Positions 1-8,387 of a DNA stretch of 34,067 bases are shown one piece after another. Both the position numbers and the translations under genes were made by a program. The stretch is from Candidatus Aquidulcis sp. (GTDB lineage Bacteria; Chloroflexota; Anaerolineae; UBA4142): the NCBI GenBank assembly GCA_020723345.1, contig DYJA01000051.1, forward strand, positions 13,445-47,511, given 5' to 3'. Each line of letters starts with the position of its first letter. Position 1 is the stretch's first letter. The notes beneath the pieces were generated by a model. It saw only the letters and a program-made list of their open reading frames with translations. It was not told where the DNA came from and made no database searches.

Positions 1-154
1 TTGACCAATCCCTGATTGACCGATTGACCAATCCCTGATTGACCGATTGACCAATCCCTGATTGACCGATTGACCAATCCCTGATTGACCGATTGACTGA
101 TCGCTGATTGACTGATTGACTGATCGCTGATTGACTGATTGACTGATTGACCAA
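1..154. repeat. 23-bp tandem repeat upstream of the V-ATPase A gene
   Basis: Four near-identical 23-bp units begin at 1, 24, 47 and 70. Two units of a diverged 23-bp version follow at 93 and 116, then a shorter decayed tail runs to about 154. Each unit is built from the words TTGACC/TTGACT and CTGATTGA. The units abut with no spacers, so this is not a CRISPR array. The block lies directly before the ribosome binding site of the first ATPase gene. No ORF or promoter is convincing inside it. Confidence 0.9.
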
Positions 155-178
155 TTGACTCACCAGCGAGGAACAGAA

Positions 179-2074
179 ATGCCAAGCATCATCATCCGCG
201 TCGCGGGTCCGGTCGTCGTCGCCGAGAATCTCGTCGGCGCGCAGATGTACGAAGTGATACGCGTCGGCGAACGCGGACTGATCGGCGAAGTGATTCGATT
301 GGAAGGCGACCGCGCCACGATCCAGGTTTACGAAGACACGTCGGGCTTGCGCGTGGGCGAACCTGTTCAAGCCACGGGCGCGCCGCTCCAAGTGGAACTC
401 GGTCCCGGATTGTTGGGCAGCATCTTCGACGGCGTGCAGCGACCGTTGCCGTTGTTGCGCGACCAGGCAGGCGATTTCATCGCGCGCGGCGTCACCGCGT
501 CGGCGATTGATCGGACGCGCACCTGGGAATTCACTCCGGCGGTGCGCGCGGGCGCAGTTGTCGAGCCAGGCGATCTCCTCGGCACGGTCCCCGAAACATC
601 GCACCTGGTTCATCGCGTTCTCGTTCCACCGACTCTGCGCGGCAGAATCGAAGAAATTCGCGCGGGCGCGTTCACGCTGGACGAAACGATCGGCGCGCTG
701 CGCGCGGACGGCGATCGTAACGCGCCGCTCGCGCTGAAACTCGCGCAAACCTGGCCCGTGCGGCGCGGGCGTCCCTACGCGCGCAAACTCGATCCTGATA
801 CGCCGCTGTTCACCGGGCAACGCGTGATTGATTCGTTTTTCCCGGTCGCGAAAGGCGGCACCGCGATCATCCCCGGCGGATTTGGATCGGGCAAAACGGT
901 CGCGGAGCAGACGCTTGCCAAGTGGGCGGACGCGGACATTGTCGTCTACGTCGGCTGCGGCGAACGCGGCAACGAGATGACCGAGGTGCTCGCGGAATTT
1001 CCACGCCTCACTGACGCGCGCACGAACGAGCCGCTGATGCGCCGCACGATTTTGATCGCGAACACATCAAACATGCCGGTCGCCGCGCGCGAAGCGTCCA
1101 TTTACACCGGCATCACGCTGGCGGAATATTATCGCGATATGGGCTACGATGTCGCGTTGATGGCGGATTCGACTTCGCGCTGGGGCGAAGCGCTGCGCGA
1201 AGTTTCGGGGCGGCTGGAAGAAATGCCCGGCGAGGAAGGTTATCCCGCGTATCTCGCCACGCGTCTTGCCGATTTTTACGAACGCGCCGGACGCGTCGTC
1301 GCGTTGGGCAAGGAGGCGCGCGTCGGTTCCGTCACCGTCGTCGGCGCGGTGTCGCCGCCGGGCGGCGATTTTTCGGAGCCGATGACGCAAAACAGTCTGC
1401 GCGTCGCGGGCGCGTTCTGGGGCTTGGACACCGGCTTGGCGCGGCGTCGCCACTTTCCCGCGATCAACTGGATTACGAGTTACTCGCTGTACGATTTGCG
1501 CCAATGGTTCGTGGATCACGTCGCCACCGATTGGGAAGCCCAGACCGGCGAGGCGCTCGCGCTCTTGCAAAAAGAAGCCGAGGTGTTGGAAATCGTCCAA
1601 CTCGTCGGCAGCGACGCGCTGCCCGAAACCGAAAAGGCGCTCCTTCGGATCGGGCAGATCCTGCGCGAAGATTACTTGCAGCAATTCGCGTTTCACGCGA
1701 TTGACGGCTTTTGCCCGCCGCAGAAACAGTACTGGATGCTGCGCGTCATTCTCACATTTTATCGCGAACTGGCGCGCGTGATCAAACGCACGCCCTCACT
1801 CGAGCGCGTGATCAAAACGAGCGCGGCAGTGACTCCGCCGATAGACAATCTCGTCCCGGCGAAAAAAGAGCGCGCCCCTAGCAAATCGGAAAACGCGGTT
1901 GAACCGGAAGGCGCAACTGCTCTGGCGGATCGCGGCACGCTGTTGGAACGCGCGATGGCGCTGCCGGTCGTCGCGGAAATTTCGCGGATGAAAGAGTGGC
2001 AGCACGCGCAAGCCGAAACGCGCGGGCGCGCGCTGATTGAGCAGATCGAACGCGAATTGGGAGCGTTGCGATGA
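179..2074 (+). CDS. atpA: V/A-type ATPase catalytic subunit A
   Basis: This is the nucleotide-hydrolysing or -synthesising subunit of the soluble V1/A1 head of a proton- or sodium-translocating ATPase. A Walker A loop, GGFGSGKT, lies at about residues 233-240. [11 protein letters not shown] and the [16 protein letters not shown] stretch, both typical of subunit A, follow. The non-homologous insert between the N-terminal barrel and the nucleotide domain is present (about residues 110-200). At 631 residues it is slightly longer than usual because of a charged C-terminal tail. ATG at 179 is chosen over an upstream in-frame TTG at 155 because GAGG at 167-170 is well spaced for it. The stop overlaps the next start as ATGA, so A and B are probably translationally coupled. 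Other subunits would lie left of the window. Confidence 0.96.
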   Translation: MPSIIIRVAGPVVVAENLVGAQMYEVIRVGERGLIGEVIRLEGDRATIQVYEDTSGLRVGEPVQATGAPLQVELGPGLLGSIFDGVQRPLPLLRDQAGDFIARGVTASAIDRTRTWEFTPAVRAGAVVEPGDLLGTVPETSHLVHRVLVPPTLRGRIEEIRAGAFTLDETIGALRADGDRNAPLALKLAQTWPVRRGRPYARKLDPDTPLFTGQRVIDSFFPVAKGGTAIIPGGFGSGKTVAEQTLAKWADADIVVYVGCGERGNEMTEVLAEFPRLTDARTNEPLMRRTILIANTSNMPVAAREASIYTGITLAEYYRDMGYDVALMADSTSRWGEALREVSGRLEEMPGEEGYPAYLATRLADFYERAGRVVALGKEARVGSVTVVGAVSPPGGDFSEPMTQNSLRVAGAFWGLDTGLARRRHFPAINWITSYSLYDLRQWFVDHVATDWEAQTGEALALLQKEAEVLEIVQLVGSDALPETEKALLRIGQILREDYLQQFAFHAIDGFCPPQKQYWMLRVILTFYRELARVIKRTPSLERVIKTSAAVTPPIDNLVPAKKERAPSKSENAVEPEGATALADRGTLLERAMALPVVAEISRMKEWQHAQAETRGRALIEQIERELGALR

Positions 2075-3615
2075 GAATTCAAAATTCAAAACCCGTGGTG
2101 AGCGCAGACGAACCATTCGAAATTCAGAATTCGAATTACGAACTTCGAATTTCGAATTCATCCTTGCTCACCAAACAATATCGCACCTTGTCCTACGTTT
2201 CGGGTCCCCTGATTTTTGTCGAGCGCGTCCAGGATGTAGGGTACGGCGAAATCGTCGAGATCACCGGAGCGGACGGCGTCGCGCGACCGGGGCAGGTGCT
2301 GGAGGTGAACCGCGACCGCGCGATCGTCCAAGTGTTCACCGGCACGCGCGGATTGGACATGGACACGACGCGCGTTCACTTTACCGGCGCGGTCGCGCGG
2401 CTGGGCGTCTCAACCGAAATGCTGGGGCGGATGCTCAACGGCGCGGGCGAACCGCTCGACGGCGGTCCGGCAATCGTCCCGGAAACATTTCGTGACATCC
2501 ACGGCGAGCCGATCAATCCGTTCGCGCGCGATCATCCGTCGGAATTCATCCAGACGGGTCTCTCGGCGATTGATGGGTTGAACACACTCGTGCGCGGACA
2601 GAAACTGCCGATCTTTTCCGGTTACGGTTTGCCCGCGAACGAAATCGCCGCGCAAATCGCGACGCAAGCCCAAGTGCTCGGCACCGGCGAGCGCTTCGCC
2701 GTCGTGTTCGCCGCGCTCGGCATCACGCACCGCGAAGCGTCGTTCTTCATCCGCCGCTTCGAAGCGAGCGGCGCGCTGGATCGCACCGTGTTGTTTCTCA
2801 ATCTCGCCGACGACCCGACGATCGAACGCTTGATTACGCCGCGCGCCGCGTTGACGACTGCCGAATATCTCGCGTTCCAACACGATCTGCACGTGCTCGT
2901 CATCATCACGGACATGACGAATTACTGTGAGGCATTGCGCGAAGTTGCGACCGCGCGCGAAGAAGTGCCTGGGCGGCGCGGCTATCCCGGTTATATGTAC
3001 ACCGACCTGGCGACGATTTACGAACGCGCCGGGCGCATCAAGGGCAAGCCCGGTTCGATCACGCAAATCGTGATTCTGAACATGCCGGACGATGACATCA
3101 CGCACCCGATTCCCGATCTCACCGGCTATATCACCGAAGGGCAGATCGTCTTGTCGCGCGAGTTGCATCGCCGCGGCATCTATCCGCCGATTGACGCGCT
3201 GCCGTGTCTGTCGCGCTTGATGAACGCCGGCATCGGCGCGGGCAAAACGCGCGAAGATCATCGCGGCGTCGCCGATCAACTGTACGCGTTTTACGCGCAA
3301 GGGCGCGACCTGCGCCGCCTCGTCGCGATCATCGGCGAAGCCGCGTTGAGCGCGGAGGATCGCAAGTATCTCGCCTTCGCCGACAAGTTCGAACAAGAAT
3401 ATATCGGGCAAGGCAACACGAATCGCGCGATCGCCGAGACCCTGGAACTCGGCTGGCAATTGCTGAGCGAGTTTCCAGCGGCGGAATTGAAGCGCATCAG
3501 GCAAGAGCATATTGAGCGGTATCGAAAGGCGATTGGGCAATCGGGAATCGGGCAATCAGGCAATCGGGAATCGGGCGATCGGGAATCGGGAATCAGGCGA
3601 TCAGTGACCAGTTGA
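2071..3615 (+). CDS. atpB: V/A-type ATPase regulatory subunit B
   Basis: This is the non-catalytic nucleotide-binding subunit of the V1/A1 head, alternating with subunit A in the hexamer. It lacks a Walker A loop and has [16 protein letters not shown] in its place, as expected for subunit [26 protein letters not shown] and the GYITEGQI region are diagnostic. The canonical protein begins near [13 protein letters not shown], about 32 residues after the ATG. The extra N-terminus is encoded by intergenic-type AATTC/GAATT repeats, and the C-terminal tail after RYRKAIGQ comes from another repeat block. ATG 2071 is supported by GGGAG at about 2057-2061 and by the ATGA overlap with subunit A. A start at TTG 2164 would give a normal N-terminus but has no visible ribosome binding site. 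Confidence 0.95.
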   Translation: MRIQNSKPVVSADEPFEIQNSNYELRISNSSLLTKQYRTLSYVSGPLIFVERVQDVGYGEIVEITGADGVARPGQVLEVNRDRAIVQVFTGTRGLDMDTTRVHFTGAVARLGVSTEMLGRMLNGAGEPLDGGPAIVPETFRDIHGEPINPFARDHPSEFIQTGLSAIDGLNTLVRGQKLPIFSGYGLPANEIAAQIATQAQVLGTGERFAVVFAALGITHREASFFIRRFEASGALDRTVLFLNLADDPTIERLITPRAALTTAEYLAFQHDLHVLVIITDMTNYCEALREVATAREEVPGRRGYPGYMYTDLATIYERAGRIKGKPGSITQIVILNMPDDDITHPIPDLTGYITEGQIVLSRELHRRGIYPPIDALPCLSRLMNAGIGAGKTREDHRGVADQLYAFYAQGRDLRRLVAIIGEAALSAEDRKYLAFADKFEQEYIGQGNTNRAIAETLELGWQLLSEFPAAELKRIRQEHIERYRKAIGQSGIGQSGNRESGDRESGIRRSVTS

Positions 3616-3645
3616 CTGATTGACCGACTGCCTGATCGCCTGATT
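3538..3645. repeat. short-word repeat and hairpin at the B/D junction
   Basis: The words CAATCGGGAATCGGG are repeated with small changes from about 3538. They are followed by a perfect 14-bp inverted repeat, AATCAGGCGATCAG at 3591-3604 and its complement at 3632-3645. The block encodes the last residues of subunit B, contains its stop codon and runs up to the start of subunit D. No U-tract follows, so a terminator is unlikely. Confidence 0.85.
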
Positions 3646-3649
3646 GACT

Positions 3650-4300
3650 ATGGATTTTGCGACTATGGAAAACGTCAGCCCCACGCGCATGGAATTGCTC
3701 GCGGTCAAAGCGCAAGTCGGCTTGGCGGAACAGGGCCGCGATCTGTTGGAAGAAAAGCGGAACGCGTTGATGAAAGAGTTTATGAAGATCGCGGACGTGG
3801 TGATGCGGACCAGCGATGAATTGGAACAAGCCGCCGCCGACGCGCGCCGCGCGCTCACCCGCGCGGAAGCGCTTGACGGCCCCGAAGCCGTCCGCTCTGC
3901 CGCGTTCGCCGCGCGCGGCGAATTGTCGCTGTCAGTCGAGGGGACGTTCGTGATGGGGGTGCCCGTGCCGCTGATCGAACAAGCCAGCGCGGCGCGCGCG
4001 GTGATTGATCGCGGCTACAGTCTGTCCGGCACATCGGCGCGGATTGACGAAGCCGCCGAACGGTTCGAAGCGGAAGTGGACGTGCTGATCGAATTGGCGG
4101 CAAGCGAATTGCGGCTGCACCGGCTTGCCGAGGAAATTCGCAAGACGAGCCGCCGCGTGAACGCGCTCGATAATATTTTGATTCCGCGCCTGCACGCACG
4201 TCGCGCGTACATCGAAATGGTTCTCGAAGAACGCGCGCGCGAGGATTTGTTCCGCTTGAAAACGGTCAAGCGCGCGATGCTGAAAAAACGCGCCGCGTGA
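3650..4300 (+). CDS. atpD: V/A-type ATPase central stalk subunit D
   Basis: Subunit D is the rotor shaft that couples the catalytic head to the membrane ring. It has the signature N-terminus VSPTRMELLAVKAQ and the C-terminal NALDNILIPRL motif followed by a basic helical end (RLKTVKRAMLKK). Most of the protein is predicted to form long helices, as for other D subunits, and about 215 residues is a normal length. The start is uncertain: ATG 3650 and ATG 3665 are both in frame, with no good Shine-Dalgarno for either, and the family alignment favours a start close to VSPTRMELL. The A-B-D order matches bacterial V/A-ATPase operons, and the gene is apparently the last of the operon. Confidence 0.93.
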   Translation: MDFATMENVSPTRMELLAVKAQVGLAEQGRDLLEEKRNALMKEFMKIADVVMRTSDELEQAAADARRALTRAEALDGPEAVRSAAFAARGELSLSVEGTFVMGVPVPLIEQASAARAVIDRGYSLSGTSARIDEAAERFEAEVDVLIELAASELRLHRLAEEIRKTSRRVNALDNILIPRLHARRAYIEMVLEERAREDLFRLKTVKRAMLKKRAA

Positions 4301-4436
4301 AAAGTTCCTCCAGAACCGAAATCAGTTCTGCATTTCGGTCAGACGCTCCCCACAGACAGAAAAGACTACTGACATCCATTCTTGATTTCGTTTTTCCGTG
4401 TTCTCTTCGGTCAGTGGAGGAATGTCAATTGCCAAA
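4301..4436. other. convergent intergenic gap with nested inverted repeats
   Basis: The gap lies between the convergent subunit D and sirtuin genes. CCGAAAT and ATTTCGG (about 4317-4338) can pair, and so can the overlapping AGAAC and GTTCT, giving two mutually exclusive small stems. Neither has a following U-tract, so no terminator is called. Nothing coding is visible. Confidence 0.5.
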
Positions 4437-5201
4437 CTACTTTTGCTTGATCCTCTCCACAATCTTCGGCAGCGCGACGACGACATCTTCGCGCAGAACG
4501 ACCGCCGCCTGTTTGTCCATCGGCGTCGCGGCGTTGTTGACGATGATGATTTGCGCGCCGTGCCGCCGCGCGACGACCGGCAAATCCGCAACCGGCACAA
4601 CCTCCAACGACGAACCCGCGACGAGCATCACGTCGCACTTTTCTGATTCTTGCTGCGCTTCGTACAACACGCGCACAGGTGGCGTCTCCCCAAATAAAGT
4701 GACATTCGGCTTCAGCACGCCGCCGCAAACCGGACAGATCGGAATCGTCCCATCCGCGATAAATTTCTCGATGTACGGCTTGGCATCGACGAGATGATAG
4801 CAGCGAATACATGTCGCCTCGCGCAAATGCCCGTGTACTTCGAGTACGCGCTGGCTCCCCGCGCGCCGATGCAGATCGTCAATGTTCTGCGTGATGAGCG
4901 CGCACAAATGTCCCAGCATTTCGAGTTCCGCAAGCGCGTAATGCGCGGCATTCGGCTTCGCGTTCACCATCGTCTTCGACAGCGGTCGAATCCACTCGTA
5001 GAAACTTTGCGGATGTTCGATAAAACCCCAAATTGACGCGACCACCATCGGATCAACTTTCGTCCACAGTCCATTCCCGGTACCGCGAAAATCGGGAATG
5101 CCCGACCGCGTCGAGACCCCCGCACCCGTCAGCGCGATCGCGTGTTTGGCGTGCTTGATGAGTTCTGCCGCTTGAGAAATTTTTTTGTCGTTGCCGATCA
5201 T
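4437..5201 (-). CDS. cobB: Sir2-family NAD-dependent protein deacylase
   Basis: Sirtuins remove acyl groups from lysines using NAD+, giving nicotinamide and O-acyl-ADP-ribose. All core motifs are visible in order: GAGVSTRSGIPDFRG (NAD binding), TQNIDDLHRRAG, the catalytic His in EVHGHL, a zinc ribbon with two CxxC pairs (CIRC and CPVC), PNVTLFGE, GSSLEVVP and IIIVNNAATP. At 254 residues it has the usual bacterial length. Its start lies 21 bases after the endonuclease V stop on the same strand, so the two are probably co-transcribed. The ribosome binding site is weak. Substrates cannot be told from sequence. Confidence 0.95.
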   Translation of the reverse strand: MIGNDKKISQAAELIKHAKHAIALTGAGVSTRSGIPDFRGTGNGLWTKVDPMVVASIWGFIEHPQSFYEWIRPLSKTMVNAKPNAAHYALAELEMLGHLCALITQNIDDLHRRAGSQRVLEVHGHLREATCIRCYHLVDAKPYIEKFIADGTIPICPVCGGVLKPNVTLFGETPPVRVLYEAQQESEKCDVMLVAGSSLEVVPVADLPVVARRHGAQIIIVNNAATPMDKQAAVVLREDVVVALPKIVERIKQK

Positions 5202-5220
5202 AGCAAACTCGCAGTCGCCT

Positions 5221-5297
5221 TGTCATTTCGAGCGGCGGTTTTTGCCGCGAGAAATCTCGTCGCCGCACATCGGAGATTTCTCGCTCCGCTCGAAATG
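5221..5297. repeat. dispersed-type palindromic repeat (CATTTCGAGCGG element)
   Basis: The outer arms CATTTCGAGCGG (5224-5235) and CCGCTCGAAATG (5286-5297) pair perfectly over 12 bp. The inner arms GCGAGAAATCTC (5247-5258) and GAGATTTCTCGC (5273-5284) pair as well. From memory, this CATTTCGAGC...GAGAAATCTC sequence is a common dispersed element in several bacterial phyla; that is recollection, not a search. It forms the last codons and stop of the endonuclease V gene, whose tail reads HFERSEKS. Confidence 0.8.
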
Positions 5298-6014
5298 CCA
5301 AGAGGCAGAGTGATTGAACAAACTCGCTTGAAACGAATCGAGATCGAGTGTTTCGCCGCCCGCGACGCGATGCGCGTACCGCGTCGTCTCGGGCAGACGA
5401 TAGCCCTTGCAACAGCGCAGTACGATGTCAATCGCGCGCGGCAAACTGACGCGATGACCGACGCTGACGTACACCGGCGCGACGCCGACGCGCGTTCGTG
5501 CCGCCGCGCCGATTTGCTCGCCGCGATCCATCAACGGCGACCACGCGCCGACGCGATTGGCTGGCTCCTTCGCCGCGCCGCAGAGGATCGATTTCGCGCA
5601 TCCGATTGTCGCGCGGTCGAGCAACACGCCCAGATGGCTCGCAATGCCAAGACGGCGCGGATGCGCGCGACCTTGTCCGTCCACGATGAGCACATCGGGA
5701 TCAGTCTTGAGATGTTCTAACGCGCGTAAAACGACAGGGATTTCGCGGAACGCGAGTAAGCCGGGGATGTACGGAAACGTCACAGGCAAACGCGCAATCG
5801 CGCAATCAAGGGGGACAAGTTCGGGGAATTGGAGGACGACGACCGCCGCGCGCGCCGTCGCATTATTCGCGCCTTCAAAGCCAACGTCGACGCCGGCAAC
5901 CGAATGCACATCGCCCGGCGCGTCCTGTTCGCTCACGCGCGCGGCTAACTCGCGCTGAATCTGCATTGCCTCCGCGGGGGTCACATCCCAGCGCGATGTT
6001 GTGGGTATCTGCAT
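5223..6014 (-). CDS. nfi: endonuclease V (deoxyinosine 3' endonuclease)
   Basis: Endonuclease V nicks DNA one base 3' to deoxyinosine in the repair of deaminated adenine. Recognisable motifs are AGVDVGF (first catalytic Asp), YIPGLLAFRE, DGQGRAHPRRLGIASHLGVLLD and GCAKSILCG. The start at 6014 is chosen because AGGAGGAG lies about 9 bases upstream; an in-frame ATG at 6068 falls on top of the promoter. The normal protein would end near the RYAHRVAGGE region. The last 40 or so residues are non-family sequence, partly the translated palindromic repeat described separately, so the original stop may have been lost. The substitution RAHPRR for the more usual IAHPRR is minor. Confidence 0.93.
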   Translation of the reverse strand: MQIPTTSRWDVTPAEAMQIQRELAARVSEQDAPGDVHSVAGVDVGFEGANNATARAAVVVLQFPELVPLDCAIARLPVTFPYIPGLLAFREIPVVLRALEHLKTDPDVLIVDGQGRAHPRRLGIASHLGVLLDRATIGCAKSILCGAAKEPANRVGAWSPLMDRGEQIGAAARTRVGVAPVYVSVGHRVSLPRAIDIVLRCCKGYRLPETTRYAHRVAGGETLDLDSFQASLFNHSASWHFERSEKSPMCGDEISRGKNRRSK

Positions 6015-6039
6015 TGAAACCCGGCTCCTCCTTTTTTCC

Positions 6040-6068
6040 ATTATAGCGCGTTCGACGCGGCTTGACAA
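6040..6068 (-). promoter_or_regulatory. sigma70-type promoter for nfi-cobB
   Basis: On the minus strand, TTGTCA (6068-6063) and TATAAT (6045-6040) are separated by 17 bases. Initiation would fall about 20 bases before the nfi start codon. The -35 box occupies the same bases as the -35 box of the divergent arsR-side promoter. Confidence 0.75.
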
Positions 6069-6089
6069 GCGAACGATTTCAAGTAATAT
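6062..6089 (+). promoter_or_regulatory. sigma70-type promoter for the arsR-lipid operon
   Basis: TTGACA at 6062-6067 and TAATAT at 6084-6089 have a 16-base spacer. The box overlaps the opposing TTGTCA of the nfi promoter by five bases, so polymerase binding in the two directions should be mutually exclusive. Confidence 0.7.
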
Positions 6090-6110
6090 ATAAGCGAGTG
6101 TTTATATATT
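6085..6110. promoter_or_regulatory. candidate ArsR operator palindrome
   Basis: AATATATAA (6085-6093) and TTATATATT (6102-6110) form an AT-rich inverted repeat across the -10 box and start site of the promoter of the regulator gene. Size, AT-richness and placement fit the imperfect palindromes bound by ArsR/SmtB-family dimers. Binding is inferred only from position. Confidence 0.5.
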
Positions 6111-6131
6111 CTGGTGCCAACGAATGTCGAA

Positions 6132-6181
6132 CGAATAAACGAATGAGAATCCTGTTTATGCGTCGCGCATTCGTTGATTCG
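6132..6181. repeat. hairpin repeat in the arsR leader
   Basis: CGAATAAACGAATG (6132-6145) pairs with CATTCGTTGATTCG (6168-6181) with one mismatch. It sits in the 5' untranslated region just before the regulator start codon. Confidence 0.7.
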
Positions 6182-6189
6182 CTGATGTT

Positions 6190-6474
6190 ATGGATATTCG
6201 AGGATTGAAAGAACTGCGCGGCTATTATCGTACTTTGAGCGACGCGACGCGCTTGCGGATTCTGGGGCAGTTGGCGCGGCGCGAACTCACCGTCACTGAA
6301 ATCGCGCGCGGCTTGCGGATGAGCCAGCCGCTCGTCTCGTGGCATCTTCATCGCCTGAAACAGACAGGGTTGATTCACATGCACCGCGCGGGACGCGAGG
6401 TGCATTGTTCGTTGGATCACACGCGCCTGCACGACTACGAACGCCAATTTCAATCGCTCATCGCGAGTCAATGA
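6190..6474 (+). CDS. ArsR-family winged-helix regulator
   Basis: This is a small DNA-binding protein of 94 residues. LSDATRLRILGQLARRELTVTEIARGLRMSQPLVSWHLHRLKQTGLI is a textbook ArsR-type helix-turn-helix, with residues 17-63 spanning the recognition helix, followed by the wing (HMHRAGREVHCSL). No cysteine pair typical of arsenic or cadmium sensing is present in the helix; the single Cys is in the wing strand. The signal is therefore probably not a thiophilic metal, though other metal sites cannot be excluded. It is first in the lipid operon and divergent from nfi-cobB. A palindrome over its promoter suggests autoregulation. No strong Shine-Dalgarno precedes ATG 6190. Confidence 0.88.
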   Translation: MDIRGLKELRGYYRTLSDATRLRILGQLARRELTVTEIARGLRMSQPLVSWHLHRLKQTGLIHMHRAGREVHCSLDHTRLHDYERQFQSLIASQ

Positions 6475-6496
6475 CGCACAAGGAGTTTTGTCGCGA

Positions 6497-7423
6497 GTGA
6501 TCGCACTCTATTGGATCTGGCGCATCGGTATGTTTTTGGCGAACGCGACCCCGCGTCGGCTAAGTTTGGCGGCGGCGAATTGGATGGGCACGGGCGCGTA
6601 CTATCTGATGCCGCTCCGCCGCCGCGTCGCCCGGGAGAATTTCGCCCACGTACTCCGCAAGCCGCTCAACGATCTCGAAGTCGGTCGCGTCACCCATCGC
6701 GCGTTCCGCAACTTTGCGCGCCTCTTGCGCGACGTGATGCTCTACCCCAACATGTCCGTGCGCGATTTGGAAGAACGCATCACGATCCTTCACGGCGAAT
6801 ATTTCGAACAAGCGTTAGCGCATGGCAAAGGCGCCATCGTCGTCAGCGCGCATTTTGGCAACATGGATTTGCCGAGCGCGCTCCTCGCGCACCGCTACGC
6901 GCCCTTCACGCTCGTCAGCGAAACACTGCGCCCGCCGCAATTGATGGATCTCCTGACGCGCATCCGCCAAGACAAAGGAATCTTTCTCTACCCGTACGAC
7001 AGCGCGCCGCGCAAAATCATTCAGGCACTGCGGCGCAACGAGATGACCGCGTTCCTGCTCGATTTTGGCGTCACACATCATTTCGACATCGCGACCGTGC
7101 CTGTCACCTTTTTCGCGACCGCGACGAATTTTCCCTCGGGACCCGCGCAACTCGCCTTGCTGACCGGCGCGCCGATCATTGTTGGGCATACGCACGTCCA
7201 GCCCGACAGTCACATCGAACTCGTCGCGACGCCGCCGATCATCGTGCAACCTTCCGGCGACCGGCGTCACGACATTCAAACGACGATGCAGGAAATCGCG
7301 CGGCGGATGGAAAATTTCATTCGCGCGCACCCGGAACAATGGTACATTTTTCGACCGATGTGGAGCGAGAACGCGAGCGCCAAGCGCAAGATTCCCAGTC
7401 TCAGCAAAGCACCCAATACCTAA
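6497..7423 (+). CDS. lysophospholipid acyltransferase, LpxL/PatA (LPLAT) family, first copy
   Basis: This is a membrane-associated acyltransferase that moves a fatty acyl chain onto a glycolipid or lipid precursor. The catalytic HX4D motif is visible as HFGNMD near residue 121. The N-terminal hydrophobic anchor (IALYWIWRIGMFL) and the C-terminal PEQWYIFRPMW match the LpxL/HtrB and actinobacterial PatA families. The start is uncertain: GTG 6497 is used, with AGGAG at 6481-6485. An in-frame TTG at 6488 lies only two bases from that site. A PimA-like glycosyltransferase and a PIP-synthase-like gene in the same run argue for a PatA-type role over lipid A synthesis, since no lipid A genes are visible. 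The acceptor is not known. Confidence 0.85.
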   Translation: MIALYWIWRIGMFLANATPRRLSLAAANWMGTGAYYLMPLRRRVARENFAHVLRKPLNDLEVGRVTHRAFRNFARLLRDVMLYPNMSVRDLEERITILHGEYFEQALAHGKGAIVVSAHFGNMDLPSALLAHRYAPFTLVSETLRPPQLMDLLTRIRQDKGIFLYPYDSAPRKIIQALRRNEMTAFLLDFGVTHHFDIATVPVTFFATATNFPSGPAQLALLTGAPIIVGHTHVQPDSHIELVATPPIIVQPSGDRRHDIQTTMQEIARRMENFIRAHPEQWYIFRPMWSENASAKRKIPSLSKAPNT

Positions 7424-7439
7424 CCCAAACGAGCCTTTC

Positions 7440-8306
7440 ATGACCTATTACCTTTTCCGATTTGCCGGTTGGGTCTGTCCGCGATTGCCCGTCCGTTTTG
7501 GATATTGGCTGTTCGCGCGTTTCGGCGATTTGATGTTTCTGTTCACCGCCAAAAAGCAGACGACCTACTTTGCCAACCTGCGCCGCGTCTTGGGCAATTC
7601 GGCGACGCCCGCGGAAATGAACGCCGTCGCGCGGCGCGCGTTTCAGAATCTCTTGAAAAATTATTTCGATCTCTTTCGCGGGCACGCCTTGACGCCAGAA
7701 AAGATTCGCGCGCAACTCGCCAGCGTCCACGGGATGGAGCATCTCGAAAACGCGATGAAGCAGGGCAAAGGGTTGATCGCCGGATCAGCGCACTTTGGCG
7801 CGTGGGATATCTTCATTCACCTCGCCGCCATCCATTTGAATACGCGCGTCGTCGTCCCGAACGAACGCCTGGAACCCGAAAAACTGTTCCAGTACATTCT
7901 CGATCTGCGCGCGAGCACGGGCATCGAAATGGTGCCGCTCGACGTTGCGCCGCGCGCGCTGATCAAAGCGCTGCGCGCCGGGCAAATCGCCGGGCTGGCT
8001 TTCGATCGCGACATTACCAAGACCGGTCCCGTCGTCGATTTTATCGGCGCGCCGGCGCAAATGCCGGATGGCGGCATCCAACTCGCGCTGAAATTCGGCG
8101 CGCCGGTCGTCATCGCGTTCTCGGTGCGCTGCCCGGACAATCGCAGCCAAGTGTTCATCGAGCCGCCGCTCGAATTCGCCAAGACCGGTGACACCGCGGG
8201 CGACATTCGCGAGGGCGTGCAACGCCTGGCAAACATCATGGCAAAATATATTCGCCGGTACCCGGATCAGTGGCTGATGTTTCAACCGATCTGGAATTCG
8301 GAATAG
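7440..8306 (+). CDS. lysophospholipid acyltransferase, LpxL/PatA (LPLAT) family, second copy
   Basis: This is a second acyltransferase of the same fold as the preceding gene, 16 bases downstream. The HX4D motif is HFGAWD at about residue 119. It also has a conserved C-terminal PDQWLMFQPIW and an N-terminal hydrophobic segment (YYLFRFAGWVCPRLPVRFGYWLF). The two neighbours are clearly diverged, so this looks like an old tandem duplication with possible acceptor specialisation. One copy could acylate a sugar and the other a further position. Length (288 residues) is normal. ATG 7440 is chosen because the family similarity begins there; the longer open frame upstream overlaps the first copy. Confidence 0.85.
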   Translation: MTYYLFRFAGWVCPRLPVRFGYWLFARFGDLMFLFTAKKQTTYFANLRRVLGNSATPAEMNAVARRAFQNLLKNYFDLFRGHALTPEKIRAQLASVHGMEHLENAMKQGKGLIAGSAHFGAWDIFIHLAAIHLNTRVVVPNERLEPEKLFQYILDLRASTGIEMVPLDVAPRALIKALRAGQIAGLAFDRDITKTGPVVDFIGAPAQMPDGGIQLALKFGAPVVIAFSVRCPDNRSQVFIEPPLEFAKTGDTAGDIREGVQRLANIMAKYIRRYPDQWLMFQPIWNSE

Positions 8307-8317
8307 CGGATTGGAAA

Positions 8318-8373
8318 TTGCGAATTAGGAATTGCGCCCTTACGGAAAGCCATTCGCAATTTGTAATTCGCAA
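8318..8373. repeat. hairpin repeat between second acyltransferase and PHP gene
   Basis: TTGCGAATTAGGAATTGCG (8318-8336) and CGCAATTTGTAATTCGCAA (8355-8373) pair with 17 of 19 positions matching. No U-tract follows, so transcription probably continues. Confidence 0.8.
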
Positions 8374-8387
8374 TTGGTAATTGGAAA

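Noticed and set aside
1-154. CRISPR array
   Set aside because: The 23-bp units abut with no spacers and drift in sequence; they form a plain tandem repeat.
155-178. TTG start of ATPase subunit A at 155
   Set aside because: No ribosome binding site, and the codons come from the repeat; ATG 179 has GAGG at the right distance.
2410-3555. 381-codon minus-strand open frame
   Set aside because: It is a shadow of subunit B in GC-rich DNA, Arg/Ala/Asp-rich with no recognisable domain.
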